Shown: positions 1 to 6,465, counted from the stretch's first letter. The stretch: 15,946 nucleotides of DNA from Candidatus Saccharibacteria bacterium UBA1788 (GCA_002315165.1 DCGC01000032.1:1-15946), one strand, 5' to 3'. Made by a program: numbers and translations. Notes: generated by a model not told the origin, from the sequence alone.

Positions 1-1105
1 TTTTGATTTCATTGGCGGCAATACGGACTTGGTCTTCGTTGTTCGATTCGCCAAACGAAATACGAATTGAACCATCAATTTCGGAATCTGATAGACCGAT
101 AGCTTTAAGGACGTGAGATTTTTTACCTTTTGATGCGGCGCATGCGGCTCCGGTCGAAACATAAATTTCTTTTTCTTCGAGTTTATAAATTAACCTTTCA
201 GCATCCAAGCCCGGAAAAGAAAGTGAGACAAAATTCGTAAGCGAATGATTTTTATTACCGAGAAAAATAGGTTCTACTGTGGATGTTTTTAATTCTTCAC
301 AAAAAATTTTGGAGAGGTTTTGATATTTTTTACGATTACTAGTAAGGTGCTTTTTTGCTTCTTCAAGAGCTGTAGCGAACCCAACAACTAGTGGAACATT
401 TTCCGTGCCAGAACGTAAGCCATTTTCCTGGCCACCACCAAAAGCGATAGGTTTTAATTTTACGCCATGAGCAACATAGAGCGCTCCGACACCTTTTGGG
501 CCATAGACTTTCGCCGAATTGAGCGTTAACAAATCTACACCAAGACGAGCAACATTAATATCAATTAAATTTAGCGCCTGAGAGGCATCTGAGTGGAGAT
601 ATAGTGGAGTGGTAATTCCCTCTTTAATACGAAGATATTTTTCACGACGAATAAGTTCAGAAATTTCAGCGATAGGTTGAATCGTTCCAAGCTCATTATT
701 TGCAAGAGAAATAGATACTAGTTCTATTTCGTGAGTGAGCTTCTTCTGAAAATCATTAAGGTCGATAAGGCCAGTTCTGTCGACGCGAATAAAATCATAG
801 TCAAGCTGCTTAGCATTCTCTAGGACGGCGGCGTGCTCGGTTTCGAGGACTAAACATTTTTTTGATGCAGCGGTAAAAGCAAGTTTGATAGATTCGGTTG
901 CACCCGAAGTAATAACAATATCTGGATTTTTAGCGCCGATAACATGTGCTATTTTGGATTTTGCTTCTTCGTAAATAGCCTTAACGTGCTTAGCTGGGAG
1001 ATAAGCCGCCGAAGGGTTAAAAAAGAGTTCCGAAAAATACGGAAGCATAGCTTTTTTGGCTTTTTCGCTAACCGGCGTAGCAGCTGCATGATCAAGATAA
1101 ATCAT
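1..1105 (-). CDS. Cysteine desulfurase, NifS/IscS type (3' end cut by window edge)
   Basis: PLP-dependent class V aminotransferase fold that removes sulfur from L-cysteine as an enzyme persulfide for Fe-S clusters or tRNA thiolation. I translated 368 codons from ATG 1105; the frame is open to base 2, so the C-terminus is missing. Visible landmarks are the MIYLDHAAATP start, His91 (ETEHAAV, stacks on PLP), Asp173/Gln176 (SDASQA), the PLP lysine Lys199 in NSAKVYGPKGVG, GGGQENGLRSGTEN at 223-236, and the persulfide Cys322 in STGAACAAS. Positions are close to those of E. coli IscS (Lys206, Cys328). The family's usual His before the PLP Lys is Ala here. The start is fixed by an extended -10 ending 7 nt upstream, which overlaps the stop of the DUF1653 gene. 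No scaffold (IscU/SufU) gene is in view, so the sulfur acceptor is unknown. Class very sure, subfamily unsure. Confidence 0.95.
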   Translation of the reverse strand, partial: MIYLDHAAATPVSEKAKKAMLPYFSELFFNPSAAYLPAKHVKAIYEEAKSKIAHVIGAKNPDIVITSGATESIKLAFTAASKKCLVLETEHAAVLENAKQLDYDFIRVDRTGLIDLNDFQKKLTHEIELVSISLANNELGTIQPIAEISELIRREKYLRIKEGITTPLYLHSDASQALNLIDINVARLGVDLLTLNSAKVYGPKGVGALYVAHGVKLKPIAFGGGQENGLRSGTENVPLVVGFATALEEAKKHLTSNRKKYQNLSKIFCEELKTSTVEPIFLGNKNHSLTNFVSLSFPGLDAERLIYKLEEKEIYVSTGAACAASKGKKSHVLKAIGLSDSEIDGSIRISFGESNNEDQVRIAANEIK

Positions 1106-1112
1106 AACTACT

Positions 1113-1121
1113 ATTATAACA
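1113..1121 (-). promoter_or_regulatory. Extended -10 promoter of cysteine desulfurase, leaderless type
   Basis: On the minus strand the element reads TGTTATAAT, and its hexamer (1113-1118) ends 7 nt before the ATG at 1105. With normal -10 to +1 spacing, transcription would begin at or next to the A of the start codon. The hexamer overlaps the TAA of the preceding DUF1653 gene. I see no convincing -35. Confidence 0.7.
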
Positions 1122-1347
1122 TAATTTCTTGAAAACGCCAACGTTGTTTAGCTTCTGGATACTTATCATGGTCAACTTCGCTAGCGAACATAGATAACGG
1201 TCTAGCCCAACGTTCATGTTCGCCATATAGAGCTTGGTAAATTACTATTTTATTGTTTTTATCTTCACTGTCATTTACAATATCGACGACGATATATTTG
1301 TTGCCTTTAAAATGTTGGTAGACGTGACCTATTTTAATGCTTCTCAT
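1114..1347 (-). CDS. DUF1653 family small protein
   Basis: This 77-residue protein matches the DUF1653 pattern along its length: GHVYQHFKGNKYIVVDI near the start, then IVIYQALYGEHERWARPLSMF in the middle (the family's YqaLYg...wvRPl.MF signature). The family is small, cytosolic and of unknown function. Its ATG lies 14 nt inside the preceding 119-residue gene, out of frame, and has no Shine-Dalgarno sequence, so translational coupling is likely. It is the last gene of the tatD chain. Its stop codon lies inside the -10 box of the cysteine desulfurase promoter, leaving no room for a terminator, so some read-through into that gene is expected. Confidence 0.85.
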   Translation of the reverse strand: MRSIKIGHVYQHFKGNKYIVVDIVNDSEDKNNKIVIYQALYGEHERWARPLSMFASEVDHDKYPEAKQRWRFQEIML

Positions 1348-1693
1348 AGATTTTTTCTTTGACTAATTTTAGGTAGATATGTAGAGCTTTGCGAAAATTC
1401 TCTAGCTCGTCACCCTTAATTTTAACATATTTTCCACCAAGCGGTTTTTTATAGACGCCGTCTTGCCTGACTTCGTAACGTATCGTGGTTTCCTTTTTTG
1501 CTTCTAGTTCATACCAACTTTCATGAAAAATCCAGACGTTCTTTTTGTGTTCAAAAAATTCACGTTGGTGGCCAGCTGGAATTGGACCAAAAATAGTACG
1601 GCCAACTTCGGATTCTGCGTTGATGATTTTTGCAGCCTTGGAAGGCTCATTTTTTTTGTTGATTTTTTGACTTAGGAGAGTTTTGAGCGACAT
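1334..1693 (-). CDS. Conserved-looking hypothetical protein, 119 aa
   Basis: I do not recognise the family. It has a lysine-rich N-terminus (MSLKTLLSQKINKKNEPSKA), then an aromatic core with FGPIPAGHQREFFEHKKNVWIF followed by HESWYELE, and an amphipathic lysine-rich C-terminal helix. There is no signal peptide or membrane segment, so it should be cytosolic and perhaps nucleic-acid-binding (an inference from charge only). The ATG at 1693 overlaps the end of the 46-residue micro-ORF by 22 nt, and its own end overlaps DUF1653 by 14 nt. There is no Shine-Dalgarno before the ATG, which again points to translational coupling in the tatD chain. The GPIPAGHQREFF block looks like a structured motif rather than random coding. 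Confidence 0.75.
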   Translation of the reverse strand: MSLKTLLSQKINKKNEPSKAAKIINAESEVGRTIFGPIPAGHQREFFEHKKNVWIFHESWYELEAKKETTIRYEVRQDGVYKKPLGGKYVKIKGDELENFRKALHIYLKLVKEKIYEKH

Positions 1694-1812
1694 AATTCAA
1701 TTTCTTCGGCAATCGCATTTAGTTCATCAAAAAGACTTTGCTGATCGATTGCCAGTTGTGCTGGTTCGTAATTTTTGGTGGGAATTTTAAATATTGAAAG
1801 CGTTTCGGACAT
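1672..1812 (-). CDS. Micro-ORF between tatD and the 119-aa gene, 46 aa
   Basis: A 46-codon ORF (begins MSETLSIFKIPTKNYEPAQL, ends AEEIELCRSKLS) starts at ATG 1812, 26 nt inside the end of tatD, and stops at TAA 1672-1674, 22 nt inside the 119-residue gene. It fills the only gap in an otherwise continuously overlapping gene chain. Its composition is protein-like: a Pro/Tyr N-terminal segment and an acidic amphipathic helix (SLFDELNAIAEEIEL). I recognise no family. It could be a partner of the next gene, a coupling peptide, or a remnant of a longer N-terminus of the 119-residue protein displaced by a frameshift. There is no Shine-Dalgarno. Confidence 0.6.
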   Translation of the reverse strand: MSETLSIFKIPTKNYEPAQLAIDQQSLFDELNAIAEEIELCRSKLS

Positions 1813-2509
1813 TTTTAGTAGTTTGTTCGGCTATTTCTTCGAACGAAACTCCCAATTTAACAGATAACCATTGAGCAATATCTTTAATATATGCTGGTTC
1901 GTTTATTTTACCACGTTTTCCAGCTGGAGTCAAGAAAGGGGCGTCTGTTTCTAGAAGAATGCGGTCGAGCGGGGGAGTCGGCAAGGTAGCATAAGTAGCT
2001 AGTCCATTAACTCCAATATAAAAGTCGGTTTGTTCGAGAATCTTTTTGAGATTTTTCTTGTTATCGGTAAAGGAGTGGACTACGCCTCTTATTTCTGGGA
2101 AATTTTGGACAACAGCAAAGAAGTCATCGAAAGCATTGCGGACGTGAAAAGAAACTGGAAGACTATGGTCACGAGCAAGCTGCAGCATTTCTTCAAAAAG
2201 TCTAATTTGGCGCGCACGATTATAGTTTTCACTATGATAATCTAAACCAACTTCCCCGATAGCTACCAATTTATCGTCGGATACAAAATCGATTGTAAGG
2301 TTTGTCTCTTCCGGATGAATCCCATAGGTCCAAAAAATATTATCGTAGCGGCGAGAAAAATCTTGAGCAGCGAGCGAATCTTTATGGTCGGTGCCAATAC
2401 AAACAATTTTCTCTATACCATTATTTTTAGCATTTTCGACCATTTGTTTGGCTTGGTCATCGGAAAAAAATTGACGATCGTGAAGGTGGCAGTGAGAATC
2501 AATCAGCAT
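1787..2509 (-). CDS. tatD: TatD family metal-dependent hydrolase (DNase)
   Basis: This 240-residue TIM-barrel metallohydrolase has the normal length for TatD/YcfH/YabD proteins, which act as metal-dependent 3'-5' exonucleases or DNases in the cytosol. All expected metal ligands are present: His6 and His8 (DSHCHLH), Glu86 (GEVGLDYH), His122 (SFHVRNA), His145 (VHSFTDN) and Asp189 (LLETDAPFL). GIHPE at 63-67 is also typical. The start at 2509 is supported by the HxH motif only a few residues in, and by an extended -10 ending 7 nt upstream. It heads an overlapping chain with the 46-, 119- and 77-residue genes. The exact substrate cannot be read from sequence. Confidence 0.95.
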   Translation of the reverse strand: MLIDSHCHLHDRQFFSDDQAKQMVENAKNNGIEKIVCIGTDHKDSLAAQDFSRRYDNIFWTYGIHPEETNLTIDFVSDDKLVAIGEVGLDYHSENYNRARQIRLFEEMLQLARDHSLPVSFHVRNAFDDFFAVVQNFPEIRGVVHSFTDNKKNLKKILEQTDFYIGVNGLATYATLPTPPLDRILLETDAPFLTPAGKRGKINEPAYIKDIAQWLSVKLGVSFEEIAEQTTKNVRNAFNI

Positions 2510-2516
2510 GATACAT

Positions 2517-2525
2517 ATTATAACA
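2517..2525 (-). promoter_or_regulatory. Extended -10 promoter of tatD, leaderless type
   Basis: The minus strand reads TGTTATAAT, and the hexamer at 2517-2522 ends 7 nt before ATG 2509. The -35 region falls in the terminator hairpin of the upstream 134-residue gene, so recognition must rely on the extended -10. The predicted start of transcription coincides with the start codon. Confidence 0.7.
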
Positions 2526-2530
2526 TAAGA

Positions 2531-2554
2531 AAAAGCGCCCCCGTAGGGGCGCTT
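2531..2554 (-). terminator. Intrinsic terminator of the 134-aa gene
   Basis: A perfect 9-bp GC-rich stem (2533-2541 with 2546-2554) has a 4-nt loop and is followed on the minus strand by TTTTTCTT. It lies 3 nt after the stop of the 134-residue gene and just before the tatD promoter. Confidence 0.9.
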
Positions 2555-2557
2555 GTG

Positions 2558-2962
2558 TTAGAAGAATGTTTTGAAGGATGAGGAAAAGTTTTCTCTTCTT
2601 TCGTTGATTTCGTCTTCACCTTCGACTAAGCGCCAAAGTTCCGTTCTCCAATGGTCAGGCTTATAGGCAATCACGATATATGACATCGCATCCATTTCGG
2701 TGATGACGTCAAAAACTTTTTTGCCTTCGTATTGGATGGTGAGAAAATAATCAGAACACTTAATGTTAGCATCAGTGGCGTCTGCGGTAATTTCGAATAC
2801 ATCGTCTTTGTATTGGTATTGATGTTCCGATTTTTCGCCTTTCTCTCCATATGCCAAGATTAAACCAGCTTGGATGACTCTAGCAATACTACCAGCTTCC
2901 TCAATTGTAAAATCTGCGATATAGATACCGTCTCCATATCTTCTATAAATGTTGCTCGCCAT
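2558..2962 (-). CDS. Hypothetical protein, 134 aa
   Basis: I do not recognise this protein. It starts MASNIYRRYGDGIYIADFT, contains an EEAGSIARVIQAGLILAYGEKGEKS segment in two parts (helix, then glycine turn), then alternating beta-like stretches (DYFLTIQYEGKKVFDVI, MSYIVIAY) and an acidic-then-aromatic tail. There is no signal peptide or membrane helix, so it is predicted cytosolic, mixed alpha/beta. A TTG two codons upstream is possible, but ATG 2962 sits 9 nt after a G-rich Shine-Dalgarno (AGAGGGGG, 2972-2979), which favours the ATG. It has a strong promoter, a structured leader and a strong terminator, so it is an independent, probably well-expressed unit. Confidence 0.75.
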   Translation of the reverse strand: MASNIYRRYGDGIYIADFTIEEAGSIARVIQAGLILAYGEKGEKSEHQYQYKDDVFEITADATDANIKCSDYFLTIQYEGKKVFDVITEMDAMSYIVIAYKPDHWRTELWRLVEGEDEINERRENFSSSFKTFF

Positions 2963-2985
2963 AAGCAAGCACCCCCTCTAAAAAA

Positions 2986-3005
2986 TAGTCTAGCCGAACA
3001 GACTA
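2986..3005 (-). promoter_or_regulatory. Leader hairpin with U-tract upstream of the 134-aa gene
   Basis: In the minus-strand leader, TAGTCT and AGACTA pair around an 8-nt loop, followed at once by TTTTTT (2980-2985) and then the Shine-Dalgarno. Hairpin plus U-tract could act as an attenuator. The stem is short and AT-rich, so any termination would be weak. The same TAGTC/GACTA stem occurs in the leader of the neighbouring 53-residue gene. Confidence 0.5.
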
Positions 3006-3015
3006 GCCATTTCTA

Positions 3016-3044
3016 ATTATATCACACATTTTAGTATAAGTCAA
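3016..3044 (-). promoter_or_regulatory. Consensus sigma70-type promoter of the 134-aa gene
   Basis: The minus strand has -35 TTGACT (3039-3044), a 17-nt spacer and -10 TATAAT (3016-3021) preceded by TGA, an extended -10. It is among the strongest promoters in the window and lies directly downstream of the terminator of the 53-residue gene. Confidence 0.85.
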
Positions 3045-3050
3045 GGAAAC

Positions 3051-3069
3051 GGCCCTTCCGAGAAGGGCC
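3051..3069 (-). terminator. GC-rich hairpin ending the 53-aa gene
   Basis: Perfect 8-bp stem GGCCCTTC/GAAGGGCC (3051-3058 with 3062-3069), 3-nt loop. It overlaps the TAG stop of the 53-residue gene by one base. The following minus-strand tract (GTTTCCTT) is only moderately T-rich, so termination may be incomplete. Confidence 0.65.
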
Positions 3070-3230
3070 TAGCTGGTTGGGTGGGCCGAGCCCTGATTGT
3101 TTTTGCTGATAGAATCAGTTGCTTCTGCCGACTGCTGAGACTTCCGTTTTTCTTCTTCAATCTCGGTTCTTCTAGCAATCTCAATCATATCAAGTTCGGC
3201 ATGGCTCATAGCTAAATACGGATCTCTCAT
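3069..3230 (-). CDS. Small hypothetical protein, 53 aa
   Basis: This 53-codon ORF begins MRDPYLAMSHAELDMIEIAR, continues with a charged segment RRTEIEEEKRKSQQ (likely helical) and ends in a Ser/Asn/Gln-rich disordered tail. A strong Shine-Dalgarno (GGGAGGG, 3239-3245) lies 8 nt before the ATG, and a hairpin terminator abuts the stop, so it has all the marks of an expressed gene. I recognise no family. It sits between typA and the 134-residue gene and shares its leader architecture with the latter, suggesting common control. Whether it works with TypA is unknown. Confidence 0.7.
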   Translation of the reverse strand: MRDPYLAMSHAELDMIEIARRTEIEEEKRKSQQSAEATDSISKNNQGSAHPTS

Positions 3231-3258
3231 CAGATAATCCCTCCCATCATAAAATACA

Positions 3259-3275
3259 TAGTCCGTTTGCGACTA
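3259..3275 (-). promoter_or_regulatory. Leader hairpin upstream of the 53-aa gene
   Basis: A TAGTC/GACTA stem of 5 bp with a 7-nt loop in the 5' leader begins exactly 10 nt after the proposed -10. It has the same stem sequence and offset as in the leader of the 134-residue gene, with a T-rich stretch and a G-rich Shine-Dalgarno following. Confidence 0.45.
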
Positions 3276-3285
3276 CTGTGTTTAG

Positions 3286-3294
3286 AGTATTACA
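3286..3294 (-). promoter_or_regulatory. Probable extended -10 promoter of the 53-aa gene
   Basis: The minus strand reads TGTAATACT (hexamer AATACT, 3286-3291, 4 of 6 to consensus, with an upstream TG). A TTGAAT 15 nt further upstream is a weak -35. It lies just past the typA stop. The placement is supported mainly by matching the 10-nt offset to the hairpin seen in the downstream leader. Confidence 0.4.
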
Positions 3295-3313
3295 ATAGTC
3301 ACAAAAATTCAAG

Positions 3314-5125
3314 CTAGTTGCGGCTTTCGCGTTTGCGTTTGATTGGGTCTAGTTGGCGTTTGCGCAAACGAAGGGTCTTTGGAGTGACTTCGAGAAGCTC
3401 ATCGTCAAGCAAGAAATCGAGACATTGCTCAAGGGAGAGCTGCGTGTGTGGCGTGAGCTGAATCGCTCCATCCGAAGCATGCGTGCGCATGTTGGTTAGT
3501 TGTTTTTCTTTGCAGATATTAATATCTAAATCATCTTTTTTATTGCTAAGTCCTACAATCATGCCTTGATAAACTGGAACTTGTGGCGGGATATAAAGAG
3601 TGCCGCGAGGTTGAGCTGCATCAAGGGCGTAAGCGGTAGAGACTCCAGATTCAAAGGCGATTAACGCGCCGTTGCGTTCTGGGCGGTATTTAGAATCGGC
3701 CGGACGATAACCGCAAGGAATAGACGACATGATAACCGTTCCTTTTGTTGCGGTTAAAAGATTATTGCGAAGGCCAATCAAAGCTGCCGTCGTAATTTCA
3801 TAAGTAAAACGAGTTGCTCCAGTAGAGGTTAGTTCTTGCGTTTTAAGCTCGGCTTTGCGAATCCCGAGTTCTTGAGAAACGGCGCCGACAAATTCTGGCT
3901 CAACTTCGATAGTAAGATTTTCTACCGGTTCATGCTTTATGCCATCAATTTCTTTATAGACAACTTCTGGGCGGCCAGCTTCAAGCTCGTAGCCTTCCCT
4001 GCGCATAGTTTCAATTAGAACTGATAAATGGAGTTCGCCACGACCGGATACTTTGTAGCCCAATCCAGCTGGAACGATTTTAAGAGCGATATTGGTCTCT
4101 AGTTCGCGATTGAGGCGTTCGGCGATTTGGCGAGACGTGGTAAAGTCTCCTTCTTTGCCTTTGAGCGGGGAGGTGTTTGGCCCGATATAAATCGAAAGTG
4201 TTGGCGGTTCAAGCTCGATAGTTGGAAGGGCTTCAGGATTGTCGCCAGTAGCGATAGTGTCTCCAATGTTCGCTGCGCCAACACCGGTCAAGGCAACAAT
4301 ATCGCCGGCCGAAGCCTCCATAACTTCTTCTTTGCCTAATCCACGATAGGAAAAGATTTGGTCAATTTTTGAAGAAACCGAAGATTCTGGTTTGAGGATT
4401 TTGACGGTTGAACCTTTTTTAAGCCTACCGCGATGGATTTTACCAATAGCATATTTGCCAAGATAATTATCGGCAGCTAGGGCAGCAACGAGAATTTGGG
4501 CTCCTTTGCCTTCATTGTCGTCAATTTTTGGAGATGGAATATCATTAATGATGGATTCAAAAATCACATGGAGGTCATTATCGAGGTCGGTGGTTTTGCC
4601 TGCTTTGCCTTCGCGAGCGATAGCATAATAGATTGGGTAGTTAAGTTGGGACTCGTCGGTTGCGAGTTCTAGGAAAAGACTTTCAATTTCGTCTTTGACT
4701 TCGTTAATACGAGCGGCTGGTTTATCGATTTTATTAATGATAACTACTGGGCGAAGCTTTAAATCGAGAGCTTTGCGCAAAACGAATTTCGTCTGAGGCA
4801 TTGGCCCTTCTTGGGCATCGACAATTAAAAGTACGCCGTCGGCCATATTCAGAGTACGCTCAACTTCACCAGAGAAATCGGCATGCCCAGGAGTGTCTAT
4901 GATATTAATCTTATAGTCATTATAGAAAACTGCTGTTTGTTTTGCGGTGATAGTAATGCCACGCTCGTGTTCTTGGTCCATAGAGTCCATGATTAAGGTT
5001 TGTGACATCTCAGCCTGATTGCTGCGGAAAGTATTTGACTGCTTCAAAAGCCCATCGACGAGGGTCGTTTTACCATGGTCGACGTGAGCAATAATAGCAA
5101 CGTTGCGGATTTTTTCTGGATTCAT
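3314..5125 (-). CDS. typA: Translational GTPase TypA/BipA
   Basis: Ribosome-associated GTPase of the elongation factor family, involved in stress adaptation and ribosome assembly; cytosolic. At 603 residues it is full length. The G domain shows G1 AHVDHGKT (13-20), G2-region RGITIT (55-60), G3 DTPGHADF (77-84) and G4 NKIDKP (131-136), and the EF-G-like domains and TypA-type C-terminus follow. The subfamily is supported by total length, the C-terminal basic RKRQLDPIKRKR segment, and the lack of EF-G domain IV or LepA features. The start is confirmed by the N-terminal NPEKIRNVAIIAHVDHG block and an extended -10 ending 8 nt upstream. It is transcribed divergently from the tRNA pair. There is no clear terminator before the 53-residue gene. 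Confidence 0.97.
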   Translation of the reverse strand: MNPEKIRNVAIIAHVDHGKTTLVDGLLKQSNTFRSNQAEMSQTLIMDSMDQEHERGITITAKQTAVFYNDYKINIIDTPGHADFSGEVERTLNMADGVLLIVDAQEGPMPQTKFVLRKALDLKLRPVVIINKIDKPAARINEVKDEIESLFLELATDESQLNYPIYYAIAREGKAGKTTDLDNDLHVIFESIINDIPSPKIDDNEGKGAQILVAALAADNYLGKYAIGKIHRGRLKKGSTVKILKPESSVSSKIDQIFSYRGLGKEEVMEASAGDIVALTGVGAANIGDTIATGDNPEALPTIELEPPTLSIYIGPNTSPLKGKEGDFTTSRQIAERLNRELETNIALKIVPAGLGYKVSGRGELHLSVLIETMRREGYELEAGRPEVVYKEIDGIKHEPVENLTIEVEPEFVGAVSQELGIRKAELKTQELTSTGATRFTYEITTAALIGLRNNLLTATKGTVIMSSIPCGYRPADSKYRPERNGALIAFESGVSTAYALDAAQPRGTLYIPPQVPVYQGMIVGLSNKKDDLDINICKEKQLTNMRTHASDGAIQLTPHTQLSLEQCLDFLLDDELLEVTPKTLRLRKRQLDPIKRKRESRN

Positions 5126-5133
5126 ATCAGTAT

Positions 5134-5142
5134 ATTATACCA
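5134..5142 (-). promoter_or_regulatory. Extended -10 promoter of typA, leaderless type
   Basis: The minus strand reads TGGTATAAT; the hexamer (5134-5139) ends 8 nt before ATG 5125. No Shine-Dalgarno fits between them. I see no good -35. Confidence 0.65.
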
Positions 5143-5180
5143 CTTTAATCTAAAAAAGTCTATAATGCTTAGTTTATATA

Positions 5181-5209
5181 TTCACTTTTTTAGAAAACTG
5201 TGCTATACT
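5181..5209 (+). promoter_or_regulatory. Promoter of the tRNA-Val/tRNA-Lys unit
   Basis: TTCACT (5181-5186), 17-nt spacer, and extended -10 TGCTATACT (hexamer 5204-5209), 11 nt before the mature 5' end of tRNA-Val. Confidence 0.7.
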
Positions 5210-5220
5210 AAGAAAGCCTC

Positions 5221-5297
5221 GGACGGTTAGCTCAGTTGGCTAGAGCGCGTCTTTGACGTAGACGAGGTCATAGGTTCGAATCCTATATCGTCCACCA
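5221..5297 (+). tRNA. tRNA-Val, anticodon GAC
   Basis: Complete cloverleaf: acceptor stem GGACGGT with ATCGTCC (one G-U), D arm GCTC/GAGC, anticodon stem CGTCT/AGACG with loop TTGACGT, T arm with GGTTCGAAT, discriminator A and an encoded CCA (5295-5297). The anticodon GAC reads valine GUC/GUU codons. Confidence 0.95.
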
Positions 5298-5307
5298 TTA
5301 ACAATTT

Positions 5308-5384
5308 GGGTCGGTAGCTCAGTTGGTTAGAGCACGGGCCTTTTAAGCCCGGTGTCGAGAGTTCGAGCCTCTCCCGACTCACCA
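5308..5384 (+). tRNA. tRNA-Lys, anticodon TTT
   Basis: Complete cloverleaf: acceptor GGGTCGG with CCGACTC (one G-U), anticodon stem CGGGC/GCCCG with loop CTTTTAA, T arm with AGTTCGAGC, and encoded CCA (5382-5384). It lies 10 nt after tRNA-Val and is surely co-transcribed with it. Confidence 0.95.
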
Positions 5385-5389
5385 AAAAT

Positions 5390-5411
5390 CCTCCGTTCGC
5401 GGAGGCTTTTT
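5390..5411 (+). terminator. Terminator of the tRNA unit
   Basis: Stem CCTCCG/CGGAGG (5390-5395, 5400-5405) closed by a stable TTCG tetraloop, then CTTTTT. It begins 6 nt after the tRNA-Lys CCA. Confidence 0.9.
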
Positions 5412-5423
5412 GTTGGTAATAAA

Positions 5424-5461
5424 AAAACGGACACTCTCGCAGTTTTATGAGTGTCCGTTTT
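5424..5461 (-). terminator. Terminator of the surface-protein cluster
   Basis: A 13-bp stem (5424-5436 with 5449-5461) around a 12-nt loop, followed on the minus strand by a run of seven T. It lies just after the stop of the VPKTG protein. The A and T tracts flank both sides, so it may also stop plus-strand read-through from the tRNAs. Confidence 0.85.
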
Positions 5462-5468
5462 GTCTGGA

Positions 5469-6416
5469 TTAGCGACGTCGACGATTTTTTTTCTGTTCTT
5501 TTTTGTGGACTAAGAAGTAGACCGAAATAGCGATTGTTAAGAGAAATGCCACCATCAAAGTGATTAAGTAATCTGATTTTGCAATGCTAATAGCACGAGT
5601 GAAAAGGCCTGTTTTTGGAACGTCTGGAGAAGGTAGTGGCGTATAGTTCAAATTAAGATAGGCGTAAGTATCAGCTTCATCTTCTTGGGGATTAGAGCCA
5701 GCGAAATAGCCAGCCACTGCGACAGTATAGGTTCCAGCGGTAGCGCCAAAACTCTCAAATGGAAGCGTAAAATCTTTAGAGCCGCTATTACCGGCATCTT
5801 CGATAGTGTATTCTATTGGCTCGTCGAATAATTCCCTTCCGTTTTCGTCAAGAACATAAATATAAAAGCTACTAAAACTACTGCTATATCGGACATTAAC
5901 GATAGGATCGTTATTGTTAGCAATACCAGCATTATCAACGGCTAGGCTAGAAAATGAAAATTCGATAGTGTCTTCGTAATAGGCTCCGCCGCCAATACCA
6001 GTAGCAACTAAAATATAATCGCCATAGCCATGGATTACGTCTAGATCGATAGCAGGCAGCGTAGCGATGCCAGAGGCGATATTATAGATAGGGTCGCGGT
6101 TTTCTGGATAAAAACTGCTTAGGTTGTAGGTAGTCCAGACGTCCCCAACTTGATATTTAAGGGCGAAGTCGACGCGGCTGACGTTCTCATAACTAAATGA
6201 GATAGCCATTGATGGATTAATAGTGGTACTGTCGTTCTCTGGTGAAAGAATATGGACGGCTGGTTGTTCATCGTAAACGATTACTCTAATAGTCTGGGTA
6301 ATACTTGAAGAAGTAGCATCGACAGATGGAGACGGAATAACCGACGCCACTAAAGTCATAACAACAACAAAGATTAAACCTAGTGCTCCTAAAATTTTCT
6401 TTCGGTTTTTTTTCAT
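5469..6416 (-). CDS. Exported surface protein with Ig-like region and VPKTG-anchor tail
   Basis: 315 residues. A basic N-terminus and hydrophobic stretch (about 8-30) form a signal peptide. A beta-rich Ser/Tyr/Asn-rich ectodomain follows; IRVIVYDEQPAVHILSPEND resembles the start of an Ig-like fold. The tail has VPKTG at about 266-270, a hydrophobic span at about 283-303 and a strongly basic end (KKNRRRR). This order is that of a sortase sorting signal, although the motif is a variant of LPxTG and the spacer to the membrane span is longer than usual; no sortase is in view. It is the last gene of the cluster, 49 nt after the third WxLIP-like gene, with no clear Shine-Dalgarno. By position and tail it corresponds to the small LPxTG member (CscD-like) of csc clusters. 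Role inferred. Confidence 0.7.
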   Translation of the reverse strand: MKKNRKKILGALGLIFVVVMTLVASVIPSPSVDATSSSITQTIRVIVYDEQPAVHILSPENDSTTINPSMAISFSYENVSRVDFALKYQVGDVWTTYNLSSFYPENRDPIYNIASGIATLPAIDLDVIHGYGDYILVATGIGGGAYYEDTIEFSFSSLAVDNAGIANNNDPIVNVRYSSSFSSFYIYVLDENGRELFDEPIEYTIEDAGNSGSKDFTLPFESFGATAGTYTVAVAGYFAGSNPQEDEADTYAYLNLNYTPLPSPDVPKTGLFTRAISIAKSDYLITLMVAFLLTIAISVYFLVHKKEQKKNRRRR

Positions 6417-6465
6417 TGTTATGCTCGCTTTTTGTTTTGATTTTTGTTTTTCAAGAGGCTGCTGA

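Noticed and set aside
944..1132. A 62-codon plus-strand frame opposite the cysteine desulfurase start
   Set aside because: It runs across the well-defined N-terminus and promoter of the desulfurase and has no initiation signals.
2963..2968. TTG start two codons upstream for the 134-aa gene
   Set aside because: It leaves only 3 nt to the Shine-Dalgarno, whereas ATG 2962 has 9 nt.
5161..5166. Second TATAAT on the plus strand upstream of the tRNA pair
   Set aside because: No matching -35 and no upstream TG; the element at 5201-5209 is better placed for the tRNA.
5390..5461. The two adjacent hairpins between tRNA-Lys and the surface cluster as an attachment site or RNA gene
   Set aside because: They are fully explained as two convergent intrinsic terminators, each followed by a T-run on its own strand.
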